64,000 nucleotides of DNA from Staphylococcus argensis (GCF_002902305.1 NZ_PPPX01000001.1:326462-390461), one strand, 5' to 3'; counted from the stretch's first letter, positions 9,843 through 22,062 are shown. Numbers and translations: made by a program. Notes: a model not told the origin generated them from the sequence alone.

Positions 9843-10785
9843 TCAATTTAAGCGCAATACTTCTAAATCTAATATTTCATAAGGAGTGTCCCAATTATGA
9901 CACTTTCTAGGTCTATGATTAATTGCGTTCAAGGCATAGTCTAATTCTTCTTGAGTTACTTTAGCTAAGTCTGTTCGTTTAGTGAAGAATTCTCTAAGTA
10001 AACCGTTAGAGTTTTCATTCATGCCTCTTTGCCGTGCAGAATAAGGGTCGGCAAAGTAAATATCGATATTAAATTCGTATTCAATATCTTTATAACACGA
10101 AAATTCTTTCTACGATCAACAGTGATTGTTTTTACAGCGCTTTCAGAGAAGGCGTAGATAGGCTGATACATGGTATTTTTCATAGATTGAAATGAACGGT
10201 CAGGAATAAGACAACAGTAATAGTATCGAGATTTTCTTTCAGCGAAAGTAGCGATACAACCTTTACTTTTTCCTCTACTTGAAACGACTGTATCAGCTTC
10301 CCAGTGACCAAAATCTTGACGCTTTCTAATCTCTTTAGGACGTTGTGAGATGGTCTTGCTTACATTGAAACGACCTCTTGTTTCTTTAGGTTTTTGTCTC
10401 TTACTTTTCTGTCTAAGATAATCACTATATCTAACTTCAGTAAGTTAGAATTAATCCATCTATAGATGGATTTGAAAGAGAATTGGCCAGTAAGTAGGTG
10501 ACCTACGATTTGTTCTGAAGACCAGTGTAACTTCAAATAATGTTGAATGAACTGGCAAAGTGTTTCCGTTATTTTCAATGGACGACCACAACGCGTTTTA
10601 TTCGCTTTATATTACGTTTGTGCTTGAGGTGCATAGCCTTCTTCCGTCATATTACGCTTAATCTCACGAGATATCGTAGACACTGAACGGCTTAAACGCT
10701 TAGCGATAGCTCTCATACAATAGTTTTCTTTTCTTAGAGTCTCTATACTTGAACGTTCATATATAGTAAGATGTAAGTAGTTCAT
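9843..10785 (-). pseudogene. IS30-family transposase, broken
   Basis: From ATG 10785 the product begins MNYLHLTIYERSSIETL, with a helix-turn-helix around MRAIAKRLSRSVSTISREI, the hallmark of IS30 transposases. An early stop and at least two frameshifts (the next open piece is 10578-10360: LKLHWSSEQIVGHL, SIYRWINSN) break it. The C-terminal end YEILDLEVLRLN closes at 9843. It is non-functional; overall length and order match about 310-320 residue IS30 transposases. Confidence 0.75.
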
Positions 10786-10892
10786 ATTGGCACTCCCTTG
10801 TATTTGTTTTTAGTCGTGTATTAACATCTTACAACAAAGTGCCAATTATGGGCATTTTTTATGAAATTTTTGGGGTGTTGCACTTAATATTA
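9843..10892 (-). mobile_element. IS30-family insertion sequence (degenerate)
   Basis: About 1.05 kb with related ends: TTTAAGCGCAATAC near 9848 and, reverse-complemented, ATTAAGTGCAACAC near 10890. It encloses one transposase pseudogene on the minus strand. Size and gene organisation fit IS30-type elements of Firmicutes. A far older copy of the same group lies at about 5310-5645. Confidence 0.7.
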
Positions 10893-10946
10893 CGATTCGT
10901 CTTAAGTTAAAGATGTATGCAAAGTATTATAACAGTATAAGATAGA

Positions 10947-11274
10947 ATGGTTAAAGCTATGGAACGTCATAATGAATTCCTAAAAGAAGTTAAAGTATTA
11001 GGAATTAAAGGAATTCGATTAAATATTAAATCAACAACATTAAGAAGTGGCGAAAGAAAAATAAGTAACTTGAGTTTGGATACTACTGAAAACTTTACAC
11101 TTACCAAATAGAGTTGAATGAAATGGAAAATAGGTAACTGATGTTATTGATATTTATCAAGATAATAAGTCATTAGTAATTACTTTAAAAGAAGGCGACA
11201 TGTATTTTATGTATAAAATTATGCCACAAGAAATGGATGTTGAATATATTGTTTTTCTAATTAAAAATAAGTAA
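10947..11274 (+). pseudogene. Hypothetical gene, broken
   Basis: ATG 10947 opens MVKAMERHNEFLKEVKVLG with a lysine/glutamate-rich helix and stops near 11110. A shifted frame continues VTDVIDIYQDNKSLVITL to KNK at 11274. No family recognised; it is probably one small accessory gene broken by a frameshift near 11110-11140. Confidence 0.35.
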
Positions 11275-11442
11275 CTTGTATATAGATTTGATGATGAATT
11301 TGACAAATAAGAATATACATTAGCAGATGTTAAGATGAGTTAAATACAACGTAAAATAATCACAATTTTAAAGGGGATTGAGTCCCTAAAAAGTCCCTGA
11401 AAATTCGTTTTGTATAGTGTATTGTTAATAAACTAATTTAAA

Positions 11443-11472
11443 AGAACCCCGTAGTTAAGGGGTTCTTTATTT
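11443..11472 (-). terminator. Terminator downstream of tRNA-Arg
   Basis: AAAGAACCCC and GGGGTTCTTT form a 10-bp stem with a short loop. T tracts on the minus strand place it just downstream of the tRNA gene. Confidence 0.8.
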
Positions 11473-11500
11473 CGAAAGGTGTTAAATTCACACCTAAAAA

Positions 11501-11572
11501 TCTCCTCGAAGGGAATCGAACCCCTATCTTAAGAACCGGAATCTTACGTGTTATCCATTACACTACGAGGAG
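11501..11572 (-). tRNA. tRNA-Arg (anticodon CCG)
   Basis: A full cloverleaf is visible on the minus strand: acceptor stem CTCCTCG/CGAGGAG, D arm GTGT...ACAC, anticodon stem TAAGA/TCTTA around loop TTCCGGT (anticodon CCG, reading CGG), and T arm GGGGTTCGATTCCCT. The discriminator is A and the CCA end is not encoded. The gene marks the border between the IS-rich zone and the conserved clpP backbone, so it may have served as an integration point; no duplicated tRNA end was found. Confidence 0.93.
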
Positions 11573-11662
11573 TTAGTTAAATTTGCGACACTCTTAGTTT
11601 ACAAATGTTGAGAGAATAGGTCAATATAATAATAGTAACTTGAATCATGCAGGTGTATTACT

Positions 11663-11692
11663 TTTGACCATGTTTGACTTTTAGGTTAAAAT
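11663..11692 (+). promoter_or_regulatory. clpP promoter with CtsR operator
   Basis: TTTGACC-ATG-TTTGACT at 11663-11679 is a tandem heptad with 3-bp spacer, the CtsR heat-shock repressor operator. It overlaps the -35 TTGACC (11664-11669), which stands 17 bp before the -10 TAAAAT (11687-11692). Binding by CtsR would block RNA polymerase until heat or protein stress inactivates it. Confidence 0.88.
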
Positions 11693-11727
11693 GATTACAG
11701 TATTTAGAATCAAGGAGGCAATTACGA

Positions 11728-12312
11728 ATGAATTTAATTCCTACAGTTATAGAAACAACAAACCGTGGCGAACGCGCATATGACATTTATTCACGTTTGT
11801 TAAAAGACCGTATCATCATGTTAGGTTCTGCGATTGACGATAACGTAGCAAACTCAATCGTTTCACAATTATTATTCTTACAAGCACAAGATGCGGATAA
11901 AGATATCTACTTATATATCAACTCACCAGGTGGAAGCGTGTCAGCTGGTTTCGCAATTTATGACACAATTCAACATATCAAACCAGATGTTCAAACTATC
12001 TGTGTAGGTATGGCAGCTTCAATGGGCTCATTCTTACTTGCAGCTGGTGCGAAAGGTAAACGTTACGCATTACCAAACGCTGAAGTAATGATTCACCAAC
12101 CACTCGGCGGTGCGCAAGGTCAAGCGACTGAAATTGAAATCGCTGCTAACCATATCTTGAAGACACGTGCTAAATTAAACAAAATCTTAGCAGAACGTAC
12201 TGGTCAATCTATTGATCAAATCGAAAAAGATACAGATCGCGATAACTTCTTATCAGCAGATGAAGCGAAAGACTATGGCTTAATCGATGAAGTTATGCAA
12301 CCAGAAGAATAG
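11728..12312 (+). CDS. clpP: ATP-dependent Clp protease proteolytic subunit ClpP
   Basis: A 194-residue serine peptidase forming the tetradecameric chamber that degrades proteins delivered by ClpX or ClpC. The catalytic triad is in place: S98 in GMAASMGS, H123 in MIHQPLGG, and the Asp near residue 172. The INSPGGS oxyanion-region loop is at 64-70. The length equals that of other staphylococcal ClpP proteins. AAGGAGG precedes the start by a normal distance. The gene is monocistronic, with a CtsR-controlled promoter upstream and a strong terminator downstream, so it should be induced by heat and misfolded protein. Confidence 0.98.
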   Translation: MNLIPTVIETTNRGERAYDIYSRLLKDRIIMLGSAIDDNVANSIVSQLLFLQAQDADKDIYLYINSPGGSVSAGFAIYDTIQHIKPDVQTICVGMAASMGSFLLAAGAKGKRYALPNAEVMIHQPLGGAQGQATEIEIAANHILKTRAKLNKILAERTGQSIDQIEKDTDRDNFLSADEAKDYGLIDEVMQPEE

Positions 12313-12326
12313 TAAAGTATAAATAA

Positions 12327-12357
12327 AGTGCCGACTCGCGGGTCGGCACTATTTTTT
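12327..12357 (+). terminator. clpP terminator
   Basis: AGTGCCGAC pairs with GTCGGCACT around a short loop and is followed by ATTTTTT. It overlaps the last codons of the convergent small membrane protein gene. Confidence 0.9.
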
Positions 12358-12597
12358 GGCTTTATTCTGTTGTTTCTCTTCATTTAATTTCTTTCTTATA
12401 GCGATAGCATATGCGATGAGCATACCAGTAATTATAATTCCACTAGATCCTGCTAATATTTTAGCCACTATAGAGTCTTTAAATAAAATTACGTCAATGA
12501 TTTGATAGTAGAAGAAGAGCCATACTGGTGTTAACGCTAAAGTTATGGCCACTAGATTTCGTGGGGACTGGGACTGTTGGTTTGGGTATTTATTCAT
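12349..12597 (-). CDS. Small two-helix membrane protein
   Basis: An 82-residue protein with a polar N-terminus, two hydrophobic segments (about 17-38 and 44-66) and a lysine-rich cytosolic tail ending KKLNEEKQQNKAKK. A GGAGGTTGAGC site precedes the ATG. The orientation is convergent with clpP and its 3' end overlaps the clpP terminator. No family recognised; the positive tail suggests both termini are inside. Confidence 0.65.
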   Translation of the reverse strand: MNKYPNQQSQSPRNLVAITLALTPVWLFFYYQIIDVILFKDSIVAKILAGSSGIIITGMLIAYAIAIRKKLNEEKQQNKAKK

Positions 12598-12668
12598 AGC
12601 TCAACCTCCATCTCTTTTGTCTACTATGCTACAGAAATTATTAATGAGATTAAAGGTTATATGAGTAG

Positions 12669-13193
12669 TTATTCTAATCCTTGAGATTTAGCCCAATCGA
12701 TTTGATCTTGAACCCATGGGTCTGGTTTAGGCGCTGAAGGCTGATCTGCAGCTTTTTCTGTCCCAGGCATAGGGAACATTGCATCACCAGCAGGAAGATC
12801 AGTTAGTCCATGTTTTTTCGCATAAGCGTTAAAAGCTTCAATTGCACGATCTTGTTCTTCTTCTGTCAACTCTTGTCCCGGAGCGAATGGATAATAGTCA
12901 TCTTCATTATATTGTTCTTGAATTTGAGCGTTTTGAGCAGTTTGTTGATTCTGTGTTACTTGTTGATTTTGCTGTTCGACTTGAGTGTTGGCCACTTGCT
13001 CTTGCTCCTGCACGTTATTATTCTGATTCTCATCTTTAGCTTTCTTTTTATGCTTTTCTTTAGCTTTATCATTTTTCTTAGAGTGTTCCTCTTTCTTGTG
13101 ATGAGAAACGTCACTACTTTTCTCGTCGTGATGCGATCCACATGCGGCCAGTACAATTATACTTCCAAGTGCGAGTGATATGAGTTTCTTCAA
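12669..13193 (-). CDS. Lipoprotein with Gln/Asn-rich linker
   Basis: A 174-residue precursor with a lipobox signal: MKKLISLAL...VLAAC, modified Cys at about residue 18. After export it is expected to be anchored on the outer membrane face. A charged His/Lys spacer (20-55), a Gln/Asn-rich linker (57-95) and a small acidic C-terminal domain (YYPFAPGQELTEEEQDRAIEAF) follow. GGAGATTAGC lies upstream. The function is unknown; it resembles cell-wall-spanning staphylococcal lipoproteins. The low-complexity linker also opens long false frames on the plus strand. Confidence 0.75.
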   Translation of the reverse strand: MKKLISLALGSIIVLAACGSHHDEKSSDVSHHKKEEHSKKNDKAKEKHKKKAKDENQNNNVQEQEQVANTQVEQQNQQVTQNQQTAQNAQIQEQYNEDDYYPFAPGQELTEEEQDRAIEAFNAYAKKHGLTDLPAGDAMFPMPGTEKAADQPSAPKPDPWVQDQIDWAKSQGLE

Positions 13194-13247
13194 TTTGCTA
13201 ATCTCCTTTACAACGAGCTGTTTATCCGATGTAAATCTTCAGCCCTT

Positions 13248-13514
13248 TTAGATGAAATGTAAGAAGAAATTGAGTATAAAGGTTAATAGAATTGAAATGA
13301 TGATTGAGAATAAACATCCACTCATGCACCCTGTGCCACCGCAACCGCCATAACGTTGAACGTAGATGCGACGTCCGCCATCCATATCGTCATTGTAATA
13401 GGGGTCACGTGTGTCCCGGTCGTGTTGATTTCTGAAATAATCATCGTCTTTATAGCGACGATCTCCTGGTTCAATCACTTCCTGGTCCTGATAGTGTTTA
13501 TTATCGTTAGCCAT
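13248..13514 (-). CDS. Small acidic protein with Gly/Cys-rich turn and C-terminal membrane anchor
   Basis: An 88-residue protein whose hydrophilic, Asp/Tyr/Arg-rich N-terminal two thirds (repeated RYKDDDYF- and RDPYYNDD-like pieces) lead to RYGGCGGTGCMSGCLFS and a single hydrophobic C-terminal helix. Four cysteines lie just before the membrane segment. GGAAGTGAGC precedes ATG 13514. It is divergent from gapR. No known family; it could be a tail-anchored membrane protein. Confidence 0.65.
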   Translation of the reverse strand: MANDNKHYQDQEVIEPGDRRYKDDDYFRNQHDRDTRDPYYNDDMDGGRRIYVQRYGGCGGTGCMSGCLFSIIISILLTFILNFFLHFI

Positions 13515-13694
13515 ATGCTCACTTCCTTCTCATTTATTAGTTTACTTCATTACTAACCTTTTTTGCGTATTAGAAACCCTTTTTATGTGTAAAATATGAT
13601 TATTTATAACCTTTTGGGGTATTTAAAGGATAGAAGAAATTTTAACGCAATCGAGATAATTCTTTTCCTTGCATTTTATAAATGTCAGGAGTAG

Positions 13695-13737
13695 TATACT
13701 AACTGTAAAGATAATATTTTTTTGTCCCACGAGGGAC
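13695..13737 (+). promoter_or_regulatory. Glycolytic operon promoter and CggR/GapR-type operator
   Basis: A -10-like TATACT at 13695-13700 precedes the dyad GTCCC-ACGA-GGGAC at 13724-13737, which resembles the GGGAC half-sites recognised by CggR. A second weaker dyad (AACCTAGGGTT, about 13749) follows. The position just upstream of gapR fits autoregulation relieved by fructose-1,6-bisphosphate. The -35 is not clear. Confidence 0.6.
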
Positions 13738-13797
13738 GCAATAAGTCAACCTAGGGTTAAACTTTGACCTACGTCGAATGATTGGAGGAGGATAGTA

Positions 13798-14814
13798 GTG
13801 CAAGATTTGATTAAAGTGCAACAAAGACTCGTTCCTGAACTTGTTGATAAGATGTACCGACGATTCTCAATTCTCACTACTATTGCTCATAAACAACCAG
13901 TTGGAAGACGTAGTTTGAGTGAATCCATGGGGATAACAGAACGTGTCTTACGTTCAGAAACTAACGCCTTAAAGCAGCAAGAGCTGATTAAAGTCAAGCC
14001 GACGGGCATGGAGATTACGATGAAAGGTGAAGAAACGGTTCGCCAATTGAGTAATTACTTCAATGCCTACTCGGACAATCACCAGCTCGCCCAACTCATC
14101 AAGGAACAATACGATATACAAGATGTCTTTGTAATTCCGGGCAATTCGGATAAAGAACAATCCGTGAAGATTGAGATGTCCAAACAAGCTGGTGAGATGG
14201 TTGAATCGATTCTATACGACGGTGCAGTTGTTTCCGTCACAGGTGGTTCAACGATGGCATATGTTAGTAACGCCATGCACGAACAAGATTACAAAGTATT
14301 CTTCGTGCCAGCGCGAGGCGGTTTAGGAGAGAATGTAGGATATCAAGCCAATACCATCGCAGCAAGTATGGCGCAACAAACGAAAGGCGACTACACGACG
14401 TTATATGTCCCGGATAATGTGAGTGAATCGACATATCACTTGCTGATGGAAGAGCCTTCAGTTATCCAAACGTTAGACAAGATTAAGCAATCAGACATTA
14501 CGATACACGGCATTGGTGATGCGCTGAAGATGGCCGAACGACGCCAGTCTTCTCAAGATGTAGTGAATAAACTTCAACATCACAATGCTGTAGGCGAAGC
14601 ATTTGGGTATTACTTCGATGAACACGGAGAAGTCGTTCATCGTGTGAAGACAATTGGATTACAGTTGGAAGACTTGAAATCCAAATCGCATATCTACGCT
14701 GTAGCAGGTGGCGAATCGAAAGGTGAAGCGATTAAAGCTTATCTTGAAATCGCGCCGAAGAACACAGTGTTAATTACAGACGAAAGTGCAGCCCAAATGA
14801 TTACACGCTCATGA
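13798..14814 (+). CDS. gapR: Central glycolytic genes regulator (CggR/GapR)
   Basis: A 338-residue SorC/DeoR-type repressor. The N-terminal winged helix (about 25-75, RRSLSESMGITERVLRSE) binds DNA. The C-terminal sugar-phosphate-binding domain has VSVTGGSTMAYV and the late VAGGESKGEAI loop that contact the sugar-phosphate effector in the family. It starts with GTG after GGAGGAGG. It is the first gene of the gap operon, with a palindromic operator upstream, so it probably represses itself and gapA-eno and is released by fructose-1,6-bisphosphate. Staphylococcal genomes usually call it gapR. Confidence 0.93.
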   Translation: MQDLIKVQQRLVPELVDKMYRRFSILTTIAHKQPVGRRSLSESMGITERVLRSETNALKQQELIKVKPTGMEITMKGEETVRQLSNYFNAYSDNHQLAQLIKEQYDIQDVFVIPGNSDKEQSVKIEMSKQAGEMVESILYDGAVVSVTGGSTMAYVSNAMHEQDYKVFFVPARGGLGENVGYQANTIAASMAQQTKGDYTTLYVPDNVSESTYHLLMEEPSVIQTLDKIKQSDITIHGIGDALKMAERRQSSQDVVNKLQHHNAVGEAFGYYFDEHGEVVHRVKTIGLQLEDLKSKSHIYAVAGGESKGEAIKAYLEIAPKNTVLITDESAAQMITRS

Positions 14815-14877
14815 TTAAGGTTACAACAAAGTGACAATCACTTTTTGAAAATATCATTTTAAAGGAGGCCATTATTT

Positions 14878-15885
14878 ATGGCAGTTAAAGTAGCAATCAA
14901 TGGTTTTGGAAGAATCGGACGTTTAGCATTTAGAAGAATTCAAGATGTAGAAGGCATCGATGTTGTTGCAGTTAACGATTTAACTGACGACGAAATGCTT
15001 GCTCATCTTCTAAAATACGACACTATGCAAGGTCGTTTCACAAGCGAAGTTGAAGTAATTGATGGTGGTTTCCGCGTAAATGGTAAAGAAGTGAAATCAT
15101 TATCTGAAGCAGATCCAAGCAAATTACCTTGGAAAGACTTAGACATCGACGTTGTACTTGAATGTACAGGTTTATTCACTGAAAAAGAAAAAGCACACGC
15201 TCACATCGACGCAGGTGCTAAAAAAGTATTAATTTCTGCACCTGGTAAAGGTGACATGAAAACAATCGTTTATAACACAAACCACGATATCTTAGATGGT
15301 TCTGAAGAAATCGTTTCAGGTGCTTCATGTACTACAAACTCATTAGCACCAGTTGCGAAAGTATTTAACGACGAATTCGGTTTAGTAGAAGGTTTCATGA
15401 CTACTATCCACGCATACACTGGTGACCAAAACACTCAAGACTCACCACACAAAAAAGGTGACAAACGCCGTGCTCGTGCAGCAGCTCAAAACATCATTCC
15501 TAACTCAACAGGTGCTGCAAAAGCAATCGGTTTAGTTATTCCTGAAATCGACGGTAAATTAGACGGTGGTGCACAACGTGTACCAGTAGCTACAGGTTCA
15601 TTAACTGAACTTACAGTTGTATTAGACAAAGATGTAACTATCGAAGACGTTAACCAAGCAATGAAGAACGCTTCAACTGAATCATTCGGTTACACTGAAG
15701 ACGAAATCGTTTCTTCTGACGTAGTAGGTATGACTTACGGTTCATTATTCGATGCAACTCAAACTCGTGTAATGACAGTAGGTGACCGTCAATTAGTTAA
15801 AGTTGCAGCTTGGTACGATAACGAAATGTCTTACACTGCACAATTAGTACGTACTTTAGAACACTTAGCAAGCCAAAGTAAATAA
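14878..15885 (+). CDS. gapA: Glyceraldehyde-3-phosphate dehydrogenase (glycolytic, NAD-dependent)
   Basis: A 335-residue enzyme converting glyceraldehyde-3-phosphate to 1,3-bisphosphoglycerate. The Rossmann motif INGFGRIGR is at 7-15. The catalytic C151 lies in [11 protein letters not shown], and the conserved WYDNE is near the C-terminus. AAAGGAGG precedes ATG 14878. It follows gapR by 63 bp and uses highly biased codons, as expected for an abundant glycolytic enzyme. A hairpin after the gene can partly separate it from pgk, which would allow a higher gapA level. Confidence 0.98.
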   Translation: MAVKVAINGFGRIGRLAFRRIQDVEGIDVVAVNDLTDDEMLAHLLKYDTMQGRFTSEVEVIDGGFRVNGKEVKSLSEADPSKLPWKDLDIDVVLECTGLFTEKEKAHAHIDAGAKKVLISAPGKGDMKTIVYNTNHDILDGSEEIVSGASCTTNSLAPVAKVFNDEFGLVEGFMTTIHAYTGDQNTQDSPHKKGDKRRARAAAQNIIPNSTGAAKAIGLVIPEIDGKLDGGAQRVPVATGSLTELTVVLDKDVTIEDVNQAMKNASTESFGYTEDEIVSSDVVGMTYGSLFDATQTRVMTVGDRQLVKVAAWYDNEMSYTAQLVRTLEHLASQSK

Positions 15886-15950
15886 TTGCTAGAATACCAA
15901 CAATAGGCCGTGCCTTTGTGCTATCATAGAATTGCAATAGGCTTAGGAGT

Positions 15951-15985
15951 AAGCGGGGAGCACAAGCGCTTCTCCGCTTATTTTT
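15951..15985 (+). terminator. Attenuating terminator between gapA and pgk
   Basis: AAGCGGGGAG and CTTCTCCGCTT form a stem with a short loop, followed by ATTTTTA. The distal operon genes continue in the same direction, so partial read-through is likely. Confidence 0.75.
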
Positions 15986-16017
15986 ACTTTATGTTCCATT
16001 AAGAGGAGGAAGTTCAT

Positions 16018-17208
16018 ATGGCAAAGAAAATTGTTTCTGACTTAGATTTGAAAGGCAAAACTGTACTTGTACGTGCTGATTTCAACGTACCTATGAAAGA
16101 TGGGGAAATTACGGATGACAACCGTATCGTTCAAGCGTTGCCAACGATTAAACATATCATCAAAGAAGGTGGTAAAGTCGTACTCTTCTCTCATTTAGGT
16201 AAAGTGAAAGAAGAAAGTGACAAAGAAAGTTTAACGCTTGCACCTATCGCTAAAGATTTATCTTCTAAACTCGATCAAGACGTAACTTTCGTACCTGAAA
16301 CACGTGGTGAGAAACTTGAACAAGCTATCAAAGACCTTAACGAAGGTGATGTATTGCTCGTTCAAAATACTCGTTTCGAAGATTTAGATGGTAAGAAAGA
16401 GTCTAAGAATGATCCAGAACTCGGTAAATATTGGGCTTCTTTAGGCGATGTATTCGTTAATGACGCATTCGGTACAGCTCACCGTAAACATGCTTCCAAC
16501 GTAGGTATCGCATCCAACTTAGAAACAGCTGCAGGATTCCTTATGGACAAGGAAATCCAATACATTGGTGGAGTCGTTGAGAACCCTGACAAACCTGTAG
16601 TCGCTATTCTCGGTGGAGCTAAAGTGTCTGATAAGATCAACGTAATTACAAACCTTTTAAATATAGCTGAAAAGGTACTTATCGGCGGCGGTATGGCTTA
16701 CACATTCTTAAAAGCACAAGGTAAAGAAATCGGTCAATCTCTACTTGAAGAAGACAAGATTGATTTCGCTAAAGAATTGCTCGACAAATCAGGTGACCAA
16801 ATCGTGCTACCTGTAGACGTTAAAGCGGCTTCAGAATTCTCTAACGATGCAGATATTCAAGAAGTATCTGTAGATGACATTCCAGAAGACAGAGAAGCGC
16901 TTGATATCGGACCTAAGACAGTAGAATTATTCAAACAACAACTCGAAGGTGCACATACAGTAGTATGGAACGGACCTATGGGTGTATTCGAGTTGAGTAA
17001 CTTTGCTAAAGGTACGATTGGCGTTTGCGAAGCGATTGCTGAGTTGAAAGATGCGAACACAATTATCGGTGGCGGTGACTCAGCTGCAGCAGCTAGTTCT
17101 TTAGGTTACGGAGACAAATTCAGCCACATCTCAACTGGTGGCGGTGCATCATTAGAATACTTAGAGGGTAAAGATTTACCAGGTATTGATGCAATTAACG
17201 ATAAATAA
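16018..17208 (+). CDS. pgk: Phosphoglycerate kinase
   Basis: A 396-residue two-domain kinase transferring phosphate from 1,3-bisphosphoglycerate to ADP. Visible signatures are the N-terminal [16 protein letters not shown] substrate loop, the SHLGK motif, the [11 protein letters not shown] hinge/nucleotide segment, and the C-terminal [13 protein letters not shown] nucleotide loop. Length is standard. GAGGAGG precedes ATG 16018. It lies between gapA and tpiA in the conserved staphylococcal glycolytic operon. Confidence 0.98.
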   Translation: MAKKIVSDLDLKGKTVLVRADFNVPMKDGEITDDNRIVQALPTIKHIIKEGGKVVLFSHLGKVKEESDKESLTLAPIAKDLSSKLDQDVTFVPETRGEKLEQAIKDLNEGDVLLVQNTRFEDLDGKKESKNDPELGKYWASLGDVFVNDAFGTAHRKHASNVGIASNLETAAGFLMDKEIQYIGGVVENPDKPVVAILGGAKVSDKINVITNLLNIAEKVLIGGGMAYTFLKAQGKEIGQSLLEEDKIDFAKELLDKSGDQIVLPVDVKAASEFSNDADIQEVSVDDIPEDREALDIGPKTVELFKQQLEGAHTVVWNGPMGVFELSNFAKGTIGVCEAIAELKDANTIIGGGDSAAAASSLGYGDKFSHISTGGGASLEYLEGKDLPGIDAINDK

Positions 17209-17246
17209 GATATTAATTTGAACTCATTTTACCAATAAGATAATGA

Positions 17247-18026
<780 letters not shown>

Positions 18027-18027
18027 T

Positions 18028-19545
18028 ATGGCTAAGCAACCAACAGCACTCATCATCTTAGATGGTTTCGCTAACCGTGAAAGTGAACACGGTAATGCAG
18101 TGAAACAAGCACATAAACCTAACTTTGATCGTTACTACAATCAATATCCAACGACACAAATTGAGGCAAGCGGTTTAGATGTCGGCTTGCCTGAAGGTCA
18201 AATGGGTAACTCTGAGGTCGGCCACATGAACATTGGTGCCGGACGTATTGTTTATCAAAGTTTAACGCGTATCAATAAATCTATTGAAGATGGCGATTTC
18301 TACGATAATAAAGTGTTAAACGAAGCGGTCAACCACGTGAAGAAGAACGACTCAGCTTTACACGTGTTTGGTTTGCTATCTGATGGTGGTGTACACAGTC
18401 ACTACAAGCACTTATTTGCGATTCTTAAATTAGCTCAGCAACAAGGTGTCGACGAAGTTTACGTTCACGCTTTCCTAGATGGTCGTGACGTAGACCAGAA
18501 ATCGGCCCTCACATATATCGACGAGACAGAGCGTCAATTTAAAGAGATTGGCGTAGGTCAATTTGCTTCTGTTTCTGGTCGTTATTACGCGATGGACCGC
18601 GATAAACGTTGGGATCGTGAAGAGAAAGCGTACAACGCGATTCGCAACTTTGACGGACCAACGTATGCTTCTGCTAAAGAAGGTGTAGAAGCGAATTATG
18701 CGAATGACGTTACAGACGAATTCGTTGAGCCGTTTATCGTCGAAGGACAGAACAATGGTGTGAACGATGGCGATGCAGTCATCTTTTACAACTTCCGCCC
18801 TGACAGAGCAGCGCAACTTTCTGAAATTTTCACTGACAAAGCATTTGATGGCTTTAAAGTGGAACAAGTTAAAGATCTTTACTACGAGACTTTTACTAAA
18901 TACAACGACAATGTTGACGCTGAAATTGTGTTTGAAAAAGTGGATTTACACAACACAATCGGTGAAGTTGCTCAGAATAACGGCTTGAAACAGTTACGTA
19001 TTGCTGAAACTGAGAAATACCCTCATGTGACGTACTTCATGAGTGGTGGACGTAATGACGAATTCGAGGGTGAACGTCGTCGTCTCATCGATTCACCGAA
19101 AGTTGCAACATACGACTTGAAACCAGAAATGAGTGCGTACGAAGTTAAAGATGCGCTGTTAGAAGAGTTGGATCAAGGTGATTTAGATTTAATCCTACTC
19201 AACTTTGCTAACCCTGACATGGTAGGGCACAGTGGTATGCTTGAACCGACGATTAAAGCAATCGAAGCGGTCGACGAATGTCTCGGCGAAGTCGTTGACA
19301 AGATCATCGACATGGGTGGTCATGCGATTATCACAGCCGACCACGGTAACTCTGATATGGTTTTAACCGACGATGACGAACCGATGACTACACATACGAC
19401 GAACCCAGTACCAGTCATTGTTACTAAAGAAGGTGTCACTTTAAGAGAGACAGGTCGTCTTGGTGACTTGGCACCTACTTTATTAGATTTACTCAATGCG
19501 AAACAACCGGAAGAAATGACGGGTGAATCACTGATTAATCATTAA
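18028..19545 (+). CDS. gpmI: 2,3-bisphosphoglycerate-independent phosphoglycerate mutase
   Basis: A 505-residue manganese-dependent, alkaline-phosphatase-fold mutase. The phosphoserine S62 stands in [12 protein letters not shown]. Metal ligands appear in the N-terminal LDGF region, in [12 protein letters not shown] and in TADHGNSD. The start at 18028 gives the usual [14 protein letters not shown] and begins one base after the tpiA stop, so translation is probably coupled. It catalyses 3-PG to 2-PG in the middle of the glycolytic operon. Confidence 0.97.
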   Translation: MAKQPTALIILDGFANRESEHGNAVKQAHKPNFDRYYNQYPTTQIEASGLDVGLPEGQMGNSEVGHMNIGAGRIVYQSLTRINKSIEDGDFYDNKVLNEAVNHVKKNDSALHVFGLLSDGGVHSHYKHLFAILKLAQQQGVDEVYVHAFLDGRDVDQKSALTYIDETERQFKEIGVGQFASVSGRYYAMDRDKRWDREEKAYNAIRNFDGPTYASAKEGVEANYANDVTDEFVEPFIVEGQNNGVNDGDAVIFYNFRPDRAAQLSEIFTDKAFDGFKVEQVKDLYYETFTKYNDNVDAEIVFEKVDLHNTIGEVAQNNGLKQLRIAETEKYPHVTYFMSGGRNDEFEGERRRLIDSPKVATYDLKPEMSAYEVKDALLEELDQGDLDLILLNFANPDMVGHSGMLEPTIKAIEAVDECLGEVVDKIIDMGGHAIITADHGNSDMVLTDDDEPMTTHTTNPVPVIVTKEGVTLRETGRLGDLAPTLLDLLNAKQPEEMTGESLINH

Positions 19546-19661
19546 ATTGGCAAGGTGGTAAAAGGTGCGTTTTTATCTTAGCCTTACGTGCCTTTTGCCT
19601 ATGCTTATGCAATGATTAAAACATTTTATAAATCTGAAGATAGAGATTATAATGTAAGTGA

Positions 19662-21002
<1,341 letters not shown>

Positions 21003-21037
21003 TTTAACTCACAATATATGAGTTCACGCGCTTAGTT

Positions 21038-21070
21038 TAGCCGGGGTTGTTAGTCAACCCCGGCTTTTTA
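21038..21070 (+). terminator. Terminator of the glycolytic operon
   Basis: An 11-bp GC-rich stem (AGCCGGGGTTG / CAACCCCGGCT) is followed by TTTTTA directly after eno. Confidence 0.93.
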
Positions 21071-21212
21071 TAAGCAAGCGAAAGTCATAACATTGAAAAA
21101 TAAGCAAATTTCCCCCGCCTCCAGCACTATCAATAACCCAGATAACGATACCGCCCAGTCCACAAAAATGTTATAATTAGCGTTGATAATAATAGAGAGG
21201 ATAGATACCCAA

Positions 21213-21674
21213 ATGAATGATAATTCAAGTCTCAAGGAAAGAAAGACCGGTAAGCTGATTGCTTATAGCTCAGTCATTCTGGCTATCTTATACGCCATCC
21301 ATCTATTTGTCGTCTTAGATGAGAGTGTTGTGAAACAAATGTGGTTAGACCAAGGCCATAAACCAGGCGACAACGGTATCGGAACTATCTTAAATAGCTT
21401 TCGTTTCACAGGTGTGATGTACGTGCTTGCTTACTTGGCCGGTGTCGTAGCGATTTGGTACCGTCATCCTTATCTGTGGTGGTTTATGTTCGCAGTTTAC
21501 ATCTCAAACATTTTATATACCTTAGTCAATATTGGGGCGGTCTATCGAGCGATTAACGAGACGAAGTCATGGATTGCCACTGCGCCACTCACAATTGTGA
21601 TGGTTGTTTCACTCGTGCTGGCGATTTACATGCTCGTCGTCTCTATCAAACGGAAGAGTACTTTTAATCGCTAG
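21213..21674 (+). CDS. Four-helix integral membrane protein of unknown function
   Basis: A 153-residue protein with four hydrophobic segments (about 16-34, 65-84, 91-113 and 121-146) and a short basic tail. ATG 21213 was preferred because AGAGAGG lies upstream; a TTG at 21183 would precede that site. It lies alone between the eno terminator and secG. No functional residues are recognisable. Confidence 0.7.
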   Translation: MNDNSSLKERKTGKLIAYSSVILAILYAIHLFVVLDESVVKQMWLDQGHKPGDNGIGTILNSFRFTGVMYVLAYLAGVVAIWYRHPYLWWFMFAVYISNILYTLVNIGAVYRAINETKSWIATAPLTIVMVVSLVLAIYMLVVSIKRKSTFNR

Positions 21675-21742
21675 AGGATTGATATTATCAGAGCGCATGT
21701 GCTATAATGCATTGCGTATATAATGATCGGAGGACAATTTGT

Positions 21743-21976
21743 ATGCATACATTAATGATAGTTCTATTAATTGTAGATTGTATTGCATTAGTAACTGTTG
21801 TGTTACTCCAAGAAGGTAAAAGTAATGGACTTTCAGGCGCGATTAGTGGTGGTGCTGAGCAGTTATTTGGTAAACAAAAGCAACGCGGTGTCGATTTATT
21901 CTTGCATAGATTAACGATTATACTATCAGTCATATTCTTCTTGATTATGATTGCAATTAGTTACTTTGGCCTATAA
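21743..21976 (+). CDS. secG: Preprotein translocase subunit SecG
   Basis: A 77-residue protein with two membrane helices (about 2-20 and 54-75) separated by the conserved cytoplasmic loop [20 protein letters not shown]. It is the auxiliary SecYEG subunit that assists SecA-driven export. ATG 21743 follows GGAGG at a proper distance. In staphylococci it sits just before est and rnr, as here. A terminator follows. Confidence 0.94.
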   Translation: MHTLMIVLLIVDCIALVTVVLLQEGKSNGLSGAISGGAEQLFGKQKQRGVDLFLHRLTIILSVIFFLIMIAISYFGL

Positions 21977-22027
21977 GTAATACGACAGATGGCTTGCGTA
22001 CTTATAGGAGTATAGCCTTATAGAGGC

Positions 22028-22062
22028 CGAGTCCGACGATGTGAAAGTCGGGCTTTTTTATT
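22028..22062 (+). terminator. secG terminator
   Basis: AGTCCGAC and GTCGGGCT form a short GC-rich stem followed by TTTTTTA. Confidence 0.8.

Noticed and set aside
12810-13178. 122-codon hydrophobic frame on the plus strand
   Set aside because: It is the mirror of the Gln/Lys-rich linker of the lipoprotein on the other strand; repeated CTT/TTG codons explain the open frame.
18475-18867. 130-codon frame opposite gpmI
   Set aside because: Antisense frame within a strongly conserved enzyme gene; no start signals.
21105-21125. Copy of the tmRNA 3' end (CCGCCTCCA) as an attachment site
   Set aside because: Only about 10 bases match and the context is backbone between eno and secG; chance similarity.
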